DNA of 64,000 nt from Salipiger pentaromativorans (GCF_024721115.1 NZ_JAMDHK010000006.1:100052-164051), one strand, 5' to 3'; shown: positions 33,842 to 42,819, numbered from the stretch's first letter. The notes: generated from the sequence alone by a model not told the origin. Program-made: numbers and translations.

Positions 33842-34240
33842 TCACTTGGCCAACCGCTCCGGCGACAGATCCTCGATGATGGGGCAGTCGGGCCGGTGAT
33901 CCCCGGCACATTTTTCCACCAGTTCGGCGAGCGTCGCGCGCATGGATTGCAGTTTCGCGATCTTTTCCTCGATCTGGCGCAGATGGTCTTCCGCAACCGC
34001 CTTCACTTGCATGCTTTCGCGGTTTTCATCCTCGTAGAGCGACAGGAGCGTCCTGCAATCTTCGATGGTGAACCCCAAGGCCCGTGCGCGACCCAGAAAC
34101 GCCAGCTTGTGAATGTGGCTCTCGGTGAACGCGCGGTAGCCGTTCTCGCTACGGTTCGGGCGGATCAGCCCGATGTCCTCGTAGTAGCGGATTGTTTTTG
34201 GGGGCACACCCGATTGTCGGGCAACGTCTCCGATGTTCAT
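33842..34240 (-). CDS. cueR: CueR-type copper-responsive MerR regulator
   Basis: A 132-residue MerR protein opening 'MNIGDVARQSGVPPKTIRYY'. Cys111 and Cys119 in 'EKCAGDHRPDCPIIEDL' match the Cu(I)-binding pair of CueR (112/120), and Ser76 in 'NRESMQVK' matches the Ser that marks sensors of monovalent ions. It lies 12 bases after copA on the same strand, so it is expressed from the copper-class promoter at 36794-36824 and autoregulated. It should activate the CTTCCAG/CTGGAAG promoters. Confidence 0.92.
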   Translation of the reverse strand: MNIGDVARQSGVPPKTIRYYEDIGLIRPNRSENGYRAFTESHIHKLAFLGRARALGFTIEDCRTLLSLYEDENRESMQVKAVAEDHLRQIEEKIAKLQSMRATLAELVEKCAGDHRPDCPIIEDLSPERLAK

Positions 34241-34252
34241 GTCGAACCTCCG

Positions 34253-36763
34253 TTATTCTGCTGGAGCAGGAGTGGCGGCTGCCAGCTCTGCCGGGATTGC
34301 GCGCTGCTCGTCCATCGCAGGCGCGATGCGCCGCAGCCGCAGGGCATTGGTCAGGACAAACACCGAGGACAACGCCATCGCACCCGCCGCAAGGATTGGT
34401 GACAGGAGCAACCCAAAGGCGGGATAAAGCACCCCGGCAGCGACCGGAATAAGTGCCACGTTGTAGGCAAAGGCCCAGAACAGGTTCTGCCGGATGTTGC
34501 GCATGGTCCGCCGCGATACTTCGAAGGCGTTCACCACGCCGCGCAAATCGCCCGACATCAGGACGACATCCGCAGATTCGATGGCCACATCGGTGCCGGT
34601 TCCAATGGCGATGCCCACATCGGCATGCGCCAGCGCCGGGGCGTCGTTGATCCCGTCGCCGACAAAGGCGATGCGCTTGTTCCCTTGGCGCAAACTGTCG
34701 AGCGCCGCAACCTTGCCGTCCGGCAGGACGCCGGCGATGACGTGGTCGATACCGGTTTCGCGGGCGATGGCTTCGGCGGTTTCGCGTTTGTCGCCGGTGA
34801 TCATCGCAACCGCAAGACCCTTTTCGTGCAGCGCTGCGATGGCTGCGCGGCTTGCCGGTTTGACCGGATCGGCCACGCCGATCACGGCGGCGACACGCCC
34901 ATCTATGGCAGCGTAAAGCGCCGTGCGACCCTTGCTTGCGATCTTCGTTTCCTCTGGAGCCAATGCCGAGACGTCAATGCCTTCGCGCGCCATGTAGCGG
35001 TCGGCCCCAACCAACACCTCCACGTCTTCGACCACGGCGCGCACGCCGTAACCTGTGACCGATTGAAAGCCTTCGGCCGCCACAAGAGGTGCGCCCTCGG
35101 CCCGCGCGGCCCGCACGATGGCGTCCGCGATAGGATGCTCGGAGAGCGACTCCACGGCAGCGATCTTCGAGAGCGTTGTTGGGCGATCGAACCCTTCCGC
35201 CAGCACAAGGTCAGTCAGTGCGGGTCGCCCCTCGGTCACCGTGCCTGTTTTGTCGAGGGCGACCACATCAACGGAATCAAGTTGCTGCAAGGCGTCACCT
35301 TTACGGAACAGGACACCCATTTCCGCAGCACGTCCCGTCCCGACCATGATCGAGGTCGGCGTCGCAAGCCCCATCGCGCAGGGGCACGCGATGATGAGCA
35401 CCGACACACCGGCGACCAGCGCCATCGTCAGGGCCGGATCAGGCCCGAAAAACAGCCAGACCAGCACGGTCGCCGCCGCGATCGCCATCACGGCAGGCAC
35501 GAACCACAAGGTGATCCGGTCGACCAATCCCTGGATCGGCAGTTTGGCGCCCTGGGCCTCTTCGACCATGCGAATAATCTGCGCCAGGGTCGTGTCGGCG
35601 CCGACCCGCGTGGCGAGGAACTGCAGGCTTCCGGCGCCGTTGACCGTCCCGCCGGTCACCGTATCTCCGGCACCTTTTTCAGCGGGGATCGGCTCGCCTG
35701 TCAGCATGCTTTCGTCGACGCGGCTGGTCCCCTCGATGACCTCGCCATCGACCGCGATGCGTTCACCAGGGCGCACGATGACGATGTCACCCTGAACCAG
35801 CGCATCGATCTCGATCTCGACGCTTTCTCCGTCCCGCATCACGCGTGCAGTCCGCGCCTGAAGCCCTAATAGCTTCTGGATGGCCGCGCCCGTTCTCCCC
35901 TTGGCGCGCGCTTCAAGAAACCGCCCCAGAAGGATCAGAACGACGATGACCGCTGCCGCCTCGAAATAGACGGTGCGCAGCGTGTCAGGCAGGACCGACG
36001 GTACGAATGTCGCAACCACGGAATAAAGGTAAGCCGCCCCGGTGCCGACCGCGACGAGGCTGTTCATGTCGGGGGCACCCCGGAACAAGGCCGGGAAACC
36101 CTTGGTGTAAAACGTCCGGCCCGGGCCGAAGAGAACGATTGTCGTCAGCACGAACTGAAGAAGCCAACTCGTCTGCTGGCCAATCGTGGTCTCGATCAGC
36201 ATATGAACGGCCGGAATGACGTGGCCACCCATTTCGATCAGGAAGACCGGCAAGGCGAGGATGGCCGCAAAGGTGACCCGTTTGGCAAGCGCCTGAGCCT
36301 CTTCCTCCTTGCGCGCAACTCTGTCGTCACCGGCCTGGGCCGTTGCCACGGTTGCTGGATACCCTGCCGCGCCGCTTGATTCGATCAGATCGGATGTCGT
36401 GACAAGACCTTCGACGTAAACGACCGTCGCCGTCTCTGAGGCGAGGTTGACGTTCACCTCGACCACCCCGGGCACCGCGGCAAGCGCCTTATCGACCCGC
36501 CCGACGCAAGAGGCACAGGACATCGCTGCAATCGTGAGTTCGGCCCTGGCCTTCCGCGCGGGGTAGCCCAGCTCGCGAAGGGATTCGATGATGTCGGGAA
36601 TGCGCTTGAGCGCGTCCACGCTCATGCGAGCAGTTTCCGAGGCAAGGTTCACCGACACATCCTCTACGCCGTCGATTGCATTCAATGCGCGATCGACCCT
36701 GCCAACGCAGGACGCGCATGACATGCCTTCGATCGGCAGGCTGATCTGTTTGGGTTCGGGCAT
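34253..36763 (-). CDS. copA: Cu(I)-exporting P1B-1 ATPase CopA with two HMA domains
   Basis: An 836-residue copper ATPase. Two HMA domains carry '[15 protein letters not shown]' (about residues 13-27) and '[15 protein letters not shown]' (about 80-94). Eight helices follow, with '[12 protein letters not shown]', '[10 protein letters not shown]' and '[10 protein letters not shown]', and the last helices contain '[17 protein letters not shown]' and '[15 protein letters not shown]', the copper-site residues. The start at 36763 is chosen over 36784 because the mapped -10 at 36794-36799 puts the transcript start at about 36787. AGGTGA lies five bases before 36763. Confidence 0.95.
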   Translation of the reverse strand: MPEPKQISLPIEGMSCASCVGRVDRALNAIDGVEDVSVNLASETARMSVDALKRIPDIIESLRELGYPARKARAELTIAAMSCASCVGRVDKALAAVPGVVEVNVNLASETATVVYVEGLVTTSDLIESSGAAGYPATVATAQAGDDRVARKEEEAQALAKRVTFAAILALPVFLIEMGGHVIPAVHMLIETTIGQQTSWLLQFVLTTIVLFGPGRTFYTKGFPALFRGAPDMNSLVAVGTGAAYLYSVVATFVPSVLPDTLRTVYFEAAAVIVVLILLGRFLEARAKGRTGAAIQKLLGLQARTARVMRDGESVEIEIDALVQGDIVIVRPGERIAVDGEVIEGTSRVDESMLTGEPIPAEKGAGDTVTGGTVNGAGSLQFLATRVGADTTLAQIIRMVEEAQGAKLPIQGLVDRITLWFVPAVMAIAAATVLVWLFFGPDPALTMALVAGVSVLIIACPCAMGLATPTSIMVGTGRAAEMGVLFRKGDALQQLDSVDVVALDKTGTVTEGRPALTDLVLAEGFDRPTTLSKIAAVESLSEHPIADAIVRAARAEGAPLVAAEGFQSVTGYGVRAVVEDVEVLVGADRYMAREGIDVSALAPEETKIASKGRTALYAAIDGRVAAVIGVADPVKPASRAAIAALHEKGLAVAMITGDKRETAEAIARETGIDHVIAGVLPDGKVAALDSLRQGNKRIAFVGDGINDAPALAHADVGIAIGTGTDVAIESADVVLMSGDLRGVVNAFEVSRRTMRNIRQNLFWAFAYNVALIPVAAGVLYPAFGLLLSPILAAGAMALSSVFVLTNALRLRRIAPAMDEQRAIPAELAAATPAPAE

Positions 36764-36793
36764 ATGTGTCACCTGTTTTTCCATTCGAAGTGG

Positions 36794-36824
36794 AATATGA
36801 GGCTTCCAGTTACTGGAGGGTCAA
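36794..36824 (-). promoter_or_regulatory. CueR-type promoter of copA-cueR
   Basis: Minus strand: -35 TTGACC, 19-bp spacer with the dyad CTCCAGTAACTGGAAG, -10 CATATT. This is the closest match in the window to a classical CueR operator. Confidence 0.92.
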
Positions 36825-36852
36825 TGGGAGGGCGCCAAATAAATTTCTTCAC

Positions 36853-36883
36853 TTGACCTTCCAGCGGGGGGAAGCCCCATGTC
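36853..36883 (+). promoter_or_regulatory. CueR-type promoter of copZ
   Basis: Plus strand: -35 TTGACC, 19-bp spacer TTCCAGCGGGGGGAAGCCC, -10 CATGTC. It is divergent from the copA promoter 29 bases away, so one regulator pool can drive both the ATPase and the chaperone. Confidence 0.87.
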
Positions 36884-36915
36884 ACCGATAGAAATCAGAT
36901 CAAGGAGTGGTTCCG

Positions 36916-37116
36916 ATGAAGTTCAGCGTTCCGGACATGAGCTGTGGGCATTGCACCGCAGCAATCGAAAGCGCGGTGAAGAGCGCAGATCCGAATGCAG
37001 GCGTAGAATGTGACCTTTCTGCCCGACAGGTGCATGTCGACAGCGTGTTACCAGCCGATCAGGTCCAAGCGATCATTCGGGATGCGGGCTACAACGTGGA
37101 ACCTGCGGCCGCTTGA
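36916..37116 (+). CDS. copZ: Copper chaperone CopZ (HMA domain)
   Basis: A 66-residue single HMA-domain protein with the copper site 'VPDMSCGHCTAAIESAV' (Cys10, Cys13). It carries Cu(I) in the cytoplasm to the N-terminal domains of CopA. The ATG at 36916 follows AAGGAG; an ATG three codons earlier is rejected. It is divergent from copA with its own CueR-type promoter and ends before a strong bidirectional hairpin. Confidence 0.93.
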   Translation: MKFSVPDMSCGHCTAAIESAVKSADPNAGVECDLSARQVHVDSVLPADQVQAIIRDAGYNVEPAAA

Positions 37117-37120
37117 TGCA

Positions 37121-37152
37121 GTGCCTGGACCACCCAAGGGTGGTCCGGGCAC
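37121..37152. terminator. Bidirectional terminator between copZ and scsC
   Basis: A 15-bp stem, gtgcctggaccaccc against gggtggtccgggcac, with one G-T pair and a two-base loop. It lies between the convergent copZ and scsC-like genes and can stop both transcripts. Confidence 0.8.
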
Positions 37153-37158
37153 AGAATT

Positions 37159-37890
37159 TCAGTCTTCGACTTTGCGGGCTTCCTCGACCAAGTCGGCAAG
37201 CTGCGCCTTTTCGACGAAGCCCGGGACCAGCGCATCCCCGATCACGAAAGACGGCGTGCCGTTAAAGCCCAGAGCTTGGGTCAGTTGCATGGAGGTCGCA
37301 ATGTGCTCTTCGACCTCGGGGGCCTCCATGTCCTTGCGCAACTGCGCGATATCCAGGCCGATCTCCTCGGCCACGCGCAGCACGGAGGCCTCTTCCGCGC
37401 GGCCTTCCAGCCCCATCATTGCCCAGTGAAACTCTTCGTATTTGTCCTGCTTGCGCGCTGCCAAGGCCGCTTTCGCGGCAAACACCGATCCGTCTCCGAG
37501 AATGGGCCATTCACGATAGACGAGGCGAATGTTGGGATCGTCTTCGATCAAAGCCCGCACCTCGGGTTTGACCCGCCGACAATAGGGACAGTTGTAGTCG
37601 AAAAATTCCACAACAGTGACGTCCCCTTCCAGGTTGCCGAGAACCGGCGCATTCGGATCGTTCTCGATCAGATCGCGCTGGTCATTCAGAACTTGGGCCT
37701 GACTGAGCTCCTGCGCTTGCGCCTGCCTTTGTTCGAGGATCGCCACGGCCTCCATGACAATCTCCGGGTTCTCGCGGATTGCCTCGAGCACAAGTTCCTT
37801 GACCCGGGACTCTGACAGTTCGTCCGCGAGTGCCGGTATCGGAAGCAAGGCAGCTATCGCGACCGTCGTGAAGGCTTGTCTGAAACGCAT
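37159..37890 (-). CDS. ScsC/DsbA-like copper-tolerance thiol oxidoreductase
   Basis: A 243-residue secreted protein: signal peptide 'AIAALLPIPALA', an N-terminal helical oligomerisation region (residues 25-65, 'VKELVLEAIRENPEIVMEAV') typical of ScsC, then a thioredoxin fold with 'FFDYNCPYCRRVKPEV' and cis-Pro in 'GFNGTPSFVIG'. ScsC isomerises or binds copper-damaged periplasmic proteins and is kept reduced by ScsB, encoded at 43482-45611. It is last in the eight-gene minus-strand operon that starts at 42740. Confidence 0.88.
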   Translation of the reverse strand: MRFRQAFTTVAIAALLPIPALADELSESRVKELVLEAIRENPEIVMEAVAILEQRQAQAQELSQAQVLNDQRDLIENDPNAPVLGNLEGDVTVVEFFDYNCPYCRRVKPEVRALIEDDPNIRLVYREWPILGDGSVFAAKAALAARKQDKYEEFHWAMMGLEGRAEEASVLRVAEEIGLDIAQLRKDMEAPEVEEHIATSMQLTQALGFNGTPSFVIGDALVPGFVEKAQLADLVEEARKVED

Positions 37891-37891
37891 T

Positions 37892-38374
37892 TTAGTTCTC
37901 TCCCCGTTGTTCGTCGGCTTCTGTCCGCGCGGCCTGGACTTCGCGGATGCGGTCTGGCCAGGTGGACCGGATGAAGGCCAGGATGTTGTGAATTTGCTGG
38001 TCGGTCAGCACGTCTGCGAAACCGGGCATGCCACTGTCGAATTCGACGCCCTGACGCGCCAGAAGCGCCGCACCCCCCAGTTTTGTGTAATCGAAGAGCA
38101 GGCTGTCAGGATGATGCCAGGTGTGACCCGTCTCATCATGTGGTGGTGCTGGCAGGCGCCCATCCGCGCCGGGCGTTCGCCATTCCGGCTGGCCTTCCAG
38201 ACCCGCGCCATGACAAGACGCACAGTTTTCTGCGTAGAGCAACGCGCCTTCTTCGATGTCGTAGCTCTCCGCCCTGGACGCGCTGCCGACATCCGAGGAT
38301 GCACTGGTCGAGAGCCAATACGTGAAGGCGGCTGCTGCGACAGTGATCGGAAGGGACCAAACGAGATATCTCAT
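37892..38374 (-). CDS. Membrane-anchored monohaem cytochrome c
   Basis: The ATG at 38374 overlaps the multicopper-oxidase stop and gives 160 residues with an N-terminal anchor 'LVWSLPITVAAAAFTYWL'. The haem site is 'ENCASCHGAGLEGQ' and the axial Met is probably in 'SGMPGFADVLTD'. It ends one base before the scsC start. As the next gene after a multicopper oxidase it is a plausible electron acceptor or donor for Cu(I) oxidation (inference). Confidence 0.88.
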   Translation of the reverse strand: MRYLVWSLPITVAAAAFTYWLSTSASSDVGSASRAESYDIEEGALLYAENCASCHGAGLEGQPEWRTPGADGRLPAPPHDETGHTWHHPDSLLFDYTKLGGAALLARQGVEFDSGMPGFADVLTDQQIHNILAFIRSTWPDRIREVQAARTEADEQRGEN

Positions 38375-39765
38375 GTGACCCGTATCCAGGTTGTCATGCC
38401 AGATGCGGCGTGGCTGAGCATGTGGCAATGGAACAGCCACTTGCCGGGATTGTCTGCCGTAAAGGCGATCTCCCGGGACTCGTTGCCGGCCAACAGGATC
38501 GTGTCCCGCATCGGCCCGAACGCGCCGTCGGGGCGCAGCTCGCGGAAATGCATCCCGTGCAGGTGCATCGCATGTGGGAAAACGGTCTGGTTCTCGATCT
38601 TCAGGCGCACCGGCTCGTTCAGGGATAGATCGGCCAGTGGCGTGTAGGTCATTTCGGCGACATCATTCAGGGCCCAGAATTTGCCCGCTTGGGCAAGCTG
38701 ACGGAATCCAAGACGTTCCCCGCCAAGCAATGCGGACTGCATTCGCCCCATTGCCCCGCCGGACATGACCAGTCGCAAATCACGCGCATCGGCAAGGTCC
38801 GGGGCGTGTGCCGCGGGGTTCGGCGGCAACGGCAGTGGCTTGCCTCTTGGTACTGAACTGGCTGTGCCGTTGACCAGAAAACTCACCAACGGGGTCAATT
38901 GATCATCATCGCCGATGCGAAGCAATTGGGCGGTGCCGCCTTCGTCTTCGGTCACATCCACAATTAAGTCGACGCGCTGTGCCGGGCCGAGGATCAACTC
39001 GCCGTCAACCGACTGGGGTTGGCCGGTTGGCATTCCATCCACGGCCACCGTCCAGCCACTGAATCCAGAGAGCCTCAGCGGGAAAATTCGAGCGCTTGCT
39101 GCGTTGATGATCCGCAAGCGAATGCGCTCGTTGCGCTGCGCGGGCAAGGTCAGGTCATAGCGCCCGTTGGTCGTGATAAAGTTGCCGGTACGTCCACCGT
39201 GGCTCATCATCATGGGCTGTTCGAAATTGTCGAACAGCTGCCCGCTCTCAGGGTCGAGCAACCAGTCCTCCAGAACGATGACTTCCTCGCGGTCGATGTC
39301 CGGTCCATCGACCTCTTCGACGATCAAGGCACCGCGCAGACCACGCGCGACTTGCTCGTATGAGCGATTATGCGCGTGATACCAATAGGTGCCCGCGTCC
39401 GGTACGACGAAGTCGTAGTCAAAGGTTCCACCCGGCGCTACGGCCTCTTGGGTCAGCCCTGAAACGCCATCCATCGCGTTGTCGATCCGGATTCCGTGCC
39501 AGTGAACCGAACTGGGATCGGGTACCTCGTTGCGAAACCTGCGACGCACCCGATCGCCTTGTGTGACCCTGATTTCCGGGGCCGGAACGAGGCCGTCATA
39601 GCCCCAGATCTCTGTTTCCGGGTAGGTGTCCGGAAGAAGCTGTCGACGTGCAACCTTGGCAATCAGGTCCTCGAACGGGGTCGCGGCAAAAGCCGACTGC
39701 GGGATGGCCGCCGCGCAGGCCGCCAGTGTTGCATGGCGCAAGAAATCCCGACGTGTTTGTCTCAT
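38371..39765 (-). CDS. TAT-secreted multicopper oxidase (copy 2)
   Basis: A 464-residue multicopper oxidase with twin-arginine signal 'QTRRDFLRHATLAACAAAIP'. Copper blocks: 'VHWHGIRIDNAMDG', 'TYWYHAHNRSYEQ', 'HAMHLHGMHFREL' and 'HCHMLSHAASGMTTWI'. It is related to the copy at 30058-31362 but longer and not a recent duplicate. It sits between two cytochrome c genes in one operon, which suggests that its electrons may come from or go to the respiratory chain as well as oxygen (inference). Confidence 0.93.
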   Translation of the reverse strand: MRQTRRDFLRHATLAACAAAIPQSAFAATPFEDLIAKVARRQLLPDTYPETEIWGYDGLVPAPEIRVTQGDRVRRRFRNEVPDPSSVHWHGIRIDNAMDGVSGLTQEAVAPGGTFDYDFVVPDAGTYWYHAHNRSYEQVARGLRGALIVEEVDGPDIDREEVIVLEDWLLDPESGQLFDNFEQPMMMSHGGRTGNFITTNGRYDLTLPAQRNERIRLRIINAASARIFPLRLSGFSGWTVAVDGMPTGQPQSVDGELILGPAQRVDLIVDVTEDEGGTAQLLRIGDDDQLTPLVSFLVNGTASSVPRGKPLPLPPNPAAHAPDLADARDLRLVMSGGAMGRMQSALLGGERLGFRQLAQAGKFWALNDVAEMTYTPLADLSLNEPVRLKIENQTVFPHAMHLHGMHFRELRPDGAFGPMRDTILLAGNESREIAFTADNPGKWLFHCHMLSHAASGMTTWIRVT

Positions 39766-39781
39766 TTCGATCCTCGAGAAA

Positions 39782-39802
39782 GCGGGGGCGTGTTGCCCCC
39801 GC
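39782..39802 (-). terminator. Hairpin between the dihaem cytochrome gene and the multicopper oxidase gene
   Basis: A perfect 8-bp stem, gcgggggc / gcccccgc, with a five-base loop lies seven bases beyond the cytochrome stop and before the oxidase start. It could attenuate read-through within the operon or protect the upstream mRNA. Confidence 0.5.
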
Positions 39803-39808
39803 GTGGTG

Positions 39809-40726
39809 TTAGTTCGACGCGGGGTTCTCCGCCTCGACCGTGTCCTTGTTCAGCAGGAAAAGCGCCATCGCTTCGCGATCGGCAGGTGTCAGAAACCGAG
39901 TTCCCTCGCGAACCACTTCCGCCATGCTGCCGCCGAAAGCATCGCCCGAAGGGGTGATGCCGGTCTGGAGCGCATAAGCGAGGTTTGAAACCGTCCAGTC
40001 ATTTTTGACCAGGTCTTTTGGCCGTATCGCGGGGGCCTTGCTGCCACCGGGAAGCTGGGCGTTGCCTGCAAAGGAAGCACCGATATCGCGGCCTCCCGCA
40101 AGATTGCGCGGCGTATGGCAGGCTCCGCAATGTGCCGCACCGCGCACCAATTCCCGTCCTCGATTCCATGCGTCGCTTCGCCCTTCAATCGGTTCGGTAT
40201 CCGGATCGTAGAAGAACGCCGCTCGCCAGAGCTTCAGCCCCCATCGTTGGTCGAATGGGAAGCTGACATCATTTTCTGGTGCAGGCTCGTCCACGGGCGG
40301 CACGGTTTGAAACGCCGCCCAGAGGTCAGCGATATCCTGATCAGAAAAATCCGCATAGAAGGTGTACGGGAAAGACGGATAGTACGGCGTTCCATCGGGG
40401 CCGATGCCTTGCCGCACGGCTTTTGCGAACTGTTCTGCCGTCCATTCGCCCATGCCATGTTCCGGGTCTGTCGTCAGGTTGGGCGGGTAGAACGTTCCGA
40501 ACGGGGTTTCGAGCGGCGCCCCTCCGGCAAGTGGTGCGCCGCCCGCTTCAAAATTGGTATGACAGGCAATGCACCCACTGGCGCGCGCCAGATATGCGCC
40601 CCGGTCGACATTGCCCTCTATTGCAATCGGAGTCACTGCACTGCCGACAGGCCATGCAATCACGACGCCGAGGCTGGCCGCGCCCAGCACGGCGGCCCCG
40701 CTGACGAGTGTCAAGAACCGGCGCAT
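39809..40726 (-). CDS. Dihaem cytochrome c
   Basis: A 305-residue secreted cytochrome with signal 'VSGAAVLGAASLGVVIAWPV' and two haem sites, 'ASGCIACHTNFEAGG' and 'AAHCGACHTPRNLAGG'. Sequences such as 'PPNLTTDPEHGMGEWTAEQF' are typical of the dihaem subunits of membrane-linked dehydrogenases and of cytochromes that feed terminal oxidases. No dehydrogenase catalytic subunit is adjacent, so here it probably serves the copper oxidase cluster. It follows the cytochrome c'-like gene by two bases. Confidence 0.9.
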   Translation of the reverse strand: MRRFLTLVSGAAVLGAASLGVVIAWPVGSAVTPIAIEGNVDRGAYLARASGCIACHTNFEAGGAPLAGGAPLETPFGTFYPPNLTTDPEHGMGEWTAEQFAKAVRQGIGPDGTPYYPSFPYTFYADFSDQDIADLWAAFQTVPPVDEPAPENDVSFPFDQRWGLKLWRAAFFYDPDTEPIEGRSDAWNRGRELVRGAAHCGACHTPRNLAGGRDIGASFAGNAQLPGGSKAPAIRPKDLVKNDWTVSNLAYALQTGITPSGDAFGGSMAEVVREGTRFLTPADREAMALFLLNKDTVEAENPASN

Positions 40727-40728
40727 GG

Positions 40729-41322
40729 TCAGTCTTCTTCCGCCCGGAAGCGTTCATGGCATGCGGAACAGACCTGGGTCGTCATCGCGAATGCTGCGTC
40801 GGCGGGCATTTCGGCAATGGCGGCCGCATCCATCATGTCGCCTCGGCCCATCATCGTGCTCCCGCCCATCATGGTTGTATCGCCTCCCATCATTGACCCG
40901 CCGCCCATCATCGAGGCGCCATCCATGGAGGTATTGCCGCTCATGCCGCCCAATCCATTGTCGGCTGCGCGTTCCAGGCCCTCAGAGTATTCTTCCAGCT
41001 GACTTGCCAATGCCGCGAAGCGCTCCCAGTCGGTCCACACCTCGTCCTTGGCTTCCGAGGGCATGCCCCCTGTGCCCTCTGGGAACAGCTTTGTCATGCT
41101 CTCACCGGCGTGCTGCTGGAACAGGCGCGCGGCATCGCGCACTGTTTCTGCGTCATAGGCCGTTTCGCCCCGCATCATCGGGGCCACGGTCTTGACCGCC
41201 TTCCCCATTGCAAGCATGGCATCCATGCGCTCTTTCACGATGCCGGTGGCACCGCTATGCGCGAATGCCGTGACCGCAGTACCTGCAATCAACACTGCCG
41301 CTACGATAGTCGTCTTTTTCAT
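40729..41322 (-). CDS. Cytochrome c'-like protein with a Met-rich insert
   Basis: A 197-residue secreted protein of the cytochrome c'/c556 four-helix type: signal peptide (1-21), helix A 'GIVKERMDAMLAMGKAVKTV', and C-terminal haem site 'TTQVCSACHERFRAE'. Between helices C and D lies a Met/Gly/Ser-rich insert of about 40 residues (for example 'MGGGSMMGGDTTMMGGSTMM'), not usual in the family. Such Met clusters bind Cu(I) in copper-resistance proteins. The combination points to a haem protein adapted to copper binding (inference). Confidence 0.87.
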   Translation of the reverse strand: MKKTTIVAAVLIAGTAVTAFAHSGATGIVKERMDAMLAMGKAVKTVAPMMRGETAYDAETVRDAARLFQQHAGESMTKLFPEGTGGMPSEAKDEVWTDWERFAALASQLEEYSEGLERAADNGLGGMSGNTSMDGASMMGGGSMMGGDTTMMGGSTMMGRGDMMDAAAIAEMPADAAFAMTTQVCSACHERFRAEED

Positions 41323-41365
41323 GTCTTCGATCCTTCTTTGGGTCTGCTTTTCGAGCGATGTGAAA

Positions 41366-41692
41366 TCAGACCCACCGTCGGGGCGGTGGAGGATCGCTGA
41401 TCGGGCGCAATTCGGTTCGTTGGATCGCGCCGTCTTGCATGACGGCTTTCAGAAAAGAAGGCTCGTACGCCATGTTCGGCTGAAGCAATAACGCTGCCGG
41501 GACAGAACAATCGAGGCCTGGATGGCAGTGGCCAGAGGCCTCGGTCGATGGCCCTGCGTCTTCGTGACCATGGTATTCCTGCCCCAACGACGTTTCACCA
41601 TGATATACCGGCGCCTCTGGCACCCCGAGTACTACAAGGAAAAGGCCGAAAACGGCCGACAGAATCCATCGGTTCGTCTTCGACCAACGCAT
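41366..41692 (-). CDS. Small membrane-anchored His/Cys protein
   Basis: A 108-residue protein with one N-terminal hydrophobic segment ('WILSAVFGLFLVVLGVP') and a periplasmic part with metal-ligand residues 'YHGETSLGQEYHGHEDAG' and 'SGHCHPGLDCSVPAALLL', ending in a Pro-rich tail 'SDPPPPRRW'. Short proteins of this kind are common in copper loci (DUF2946-like style), but the family is not certain. It overlaps the upstream cytochrome stop by one base and so belongs to the operon. Confidence 0.68.
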   Translation of the reverse strand: MRWSKTNRWILSAVFGLFLVVLGVPEAPVYHGETSLGQEYHGHEDAGPSTEASGHCHPGLDCSVPAALLLQPNMAYEPSFLKAVMQDGAIQRTELRPISDPPPPRRWV

Positions 41693-42150
41693 CAGTTGAT
41701 CCCGTTGGCCCGCTGCAATTCGCGGACATAGGCGGCCACCATCTTGACGTCTCCTTGGGTCAATCCCTCGATCTTAGGCATATTACCGAAATTCCAGTGA
41801 TGTGCACGGACGCCGTTTTGAGCTGCCAGAACAAAAGCCATGTCCGAATGGTGGCTCGGTTCGTAGATCTTGTGCACGAGAGGCGGCGCAACACCGTTGC
41901 GACCGGCGGCATTTTCGCCGTGACACTCGGAACATTTTGCCTCGAATATGTTCTTCCCAAGCGCCGCCTGCTGCGAGAGTGCGTCAGGCAGCTGGACCTG
42001 GACGATCGGATCGCCTTCGGCAATCTCGCTTGTGTCAGGTGGCGTCATGGAGTGGCCAACCGCTAAATCTTCGGCTCCAACGAACTGCCAAACGGCAAAA
42101 CCCCCGCCGATAACAAAAACGGCACCAATCAGCGCAGTTAATTTGTCCAT
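41692..42150 (-). CDS. Membrane-anchored monohaem cytochrome c
   Basis: Starting at the ATG at 42150 (GGAAG upstream), a 152-residue protein with an N-terminal anchor 'LTALIGAVFVIGGGFAVW' and haem site 'EAKCSECHGENAAGRNGVAP'. The likely axial Met is in 'FGNMPKIEGLTQGDVK'. The open frame extends to 42429 through the frameshifted L,D-transpeptidase gene and is not real there. It is the second gene of the minus-strand operon and one of four cytochromes c encoded within 5 kb. Confidence 0.88.
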   Translation of the reverse strand: MDKLTALIGAVFVIGGGFAVWQFVGAEDLAVGHSMTPPDTSEIAEGDPIVQVQLPDALSQQAALGKNIFEAKCSECHGENAAGRNGVAPPLVHKIYEPSHHSDMAFVLAAQNGVRAHHWNFGNMPKIEGLTQGDVKMVAAYVRELQRANGIN

Positions 42151-42178
42151 GCCTGTATCTTCCGCCTTGCCCGTTGGG

Positions 42179-42740
42179 TCAGATGAGTTTGACTTGAGTG
42201 CCGACAGGCGCTCGCTCGTAGACTTCCTCGATCTGTTCGTTGAACAAACCGATGCAGCCGTTTGACGACCGGCGGCCGATCTTGCGCGTGTCCTGTGTCC
42301 CGTGAATACGGTAGTACTGCCACGACAGGTACAGTGCGCGAGTACCCAAGGGGTTGTCCGGATCACCCCCCCTCGATACGTGCCGGCCATTCCGGATTGC
42401 GTTCCCGCATGGAGGGCGTCGGCGCCCAACTGGGGTTTTTGCGTTTTTCCACCACTTCAGTGTAACCGCGTTTGGTGAGTTCGTCGGTCAGCGGAACGGA
42501 TGTCGGGTAAATCCGCATCTCGCCGTCCGCTGTCCAGTGCTGTAGCGCCATCGTCACGGTGTCTGAGATGATGATCCCTTTGCCGAGCGTGTCGAAATGG
42601 TCTTGCCAGTCATGAACTCGGAAAGAAGAAATGTTGCGGCGAATGGTTTCGGCTCGAACCACGCTTGGTGCAACCAAAGCGACAGCCGCATACCCCAACA
42701 GGCTTCGTCGATTGATCTTGTTGTTTCGCGATGTCGTCAT
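42179..42740 (-). pseudogene. L,D-transpeptidase (YkuD family), copy 4, frameshifted in a G7 tract
   Basis: From the ATG at 42740 the protein has a twin-arginine signal 'NRRSLLGYAAVALVAPSVV' and reads as YkuD until 'WPARIEGG', where a TGA follows. The minus-strand tract at this point has seven G (seven C at 42365-42371 on the plus strand). With six G the frame would continue 'DPDNPLGTRALYLSWQYYRI' and 'KIGRRSSNGCIGLFNEQIEE' to a natural TGA at 42179. The catalytic His and Cys are both in the lost part. It is the first gene of the cytochrome/oxidase operon. Confidence 0.88.
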
Positions 42741-42819
42741 GACACACTCCTAGCCTACGGTTTGTACATGTCTTTTACGGGAGACCCGGCATCAGGCAAC
42801 CTGACAAGGCCGCGAGAAG

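Noticed and set aside
34625..35869. A 414-codon plus-strand open frame
   Set aside because: It is antisense to copA, rich in His and Arg from reversed codons, and has no start signal.
40840..40950. Tandem DNA repeat in the cytochrome c' gene taken as a possible CRISPR or satellite
   Set aside because: The repeats are short, irregular and in frame, and encode the Met/Gly-rich insert.
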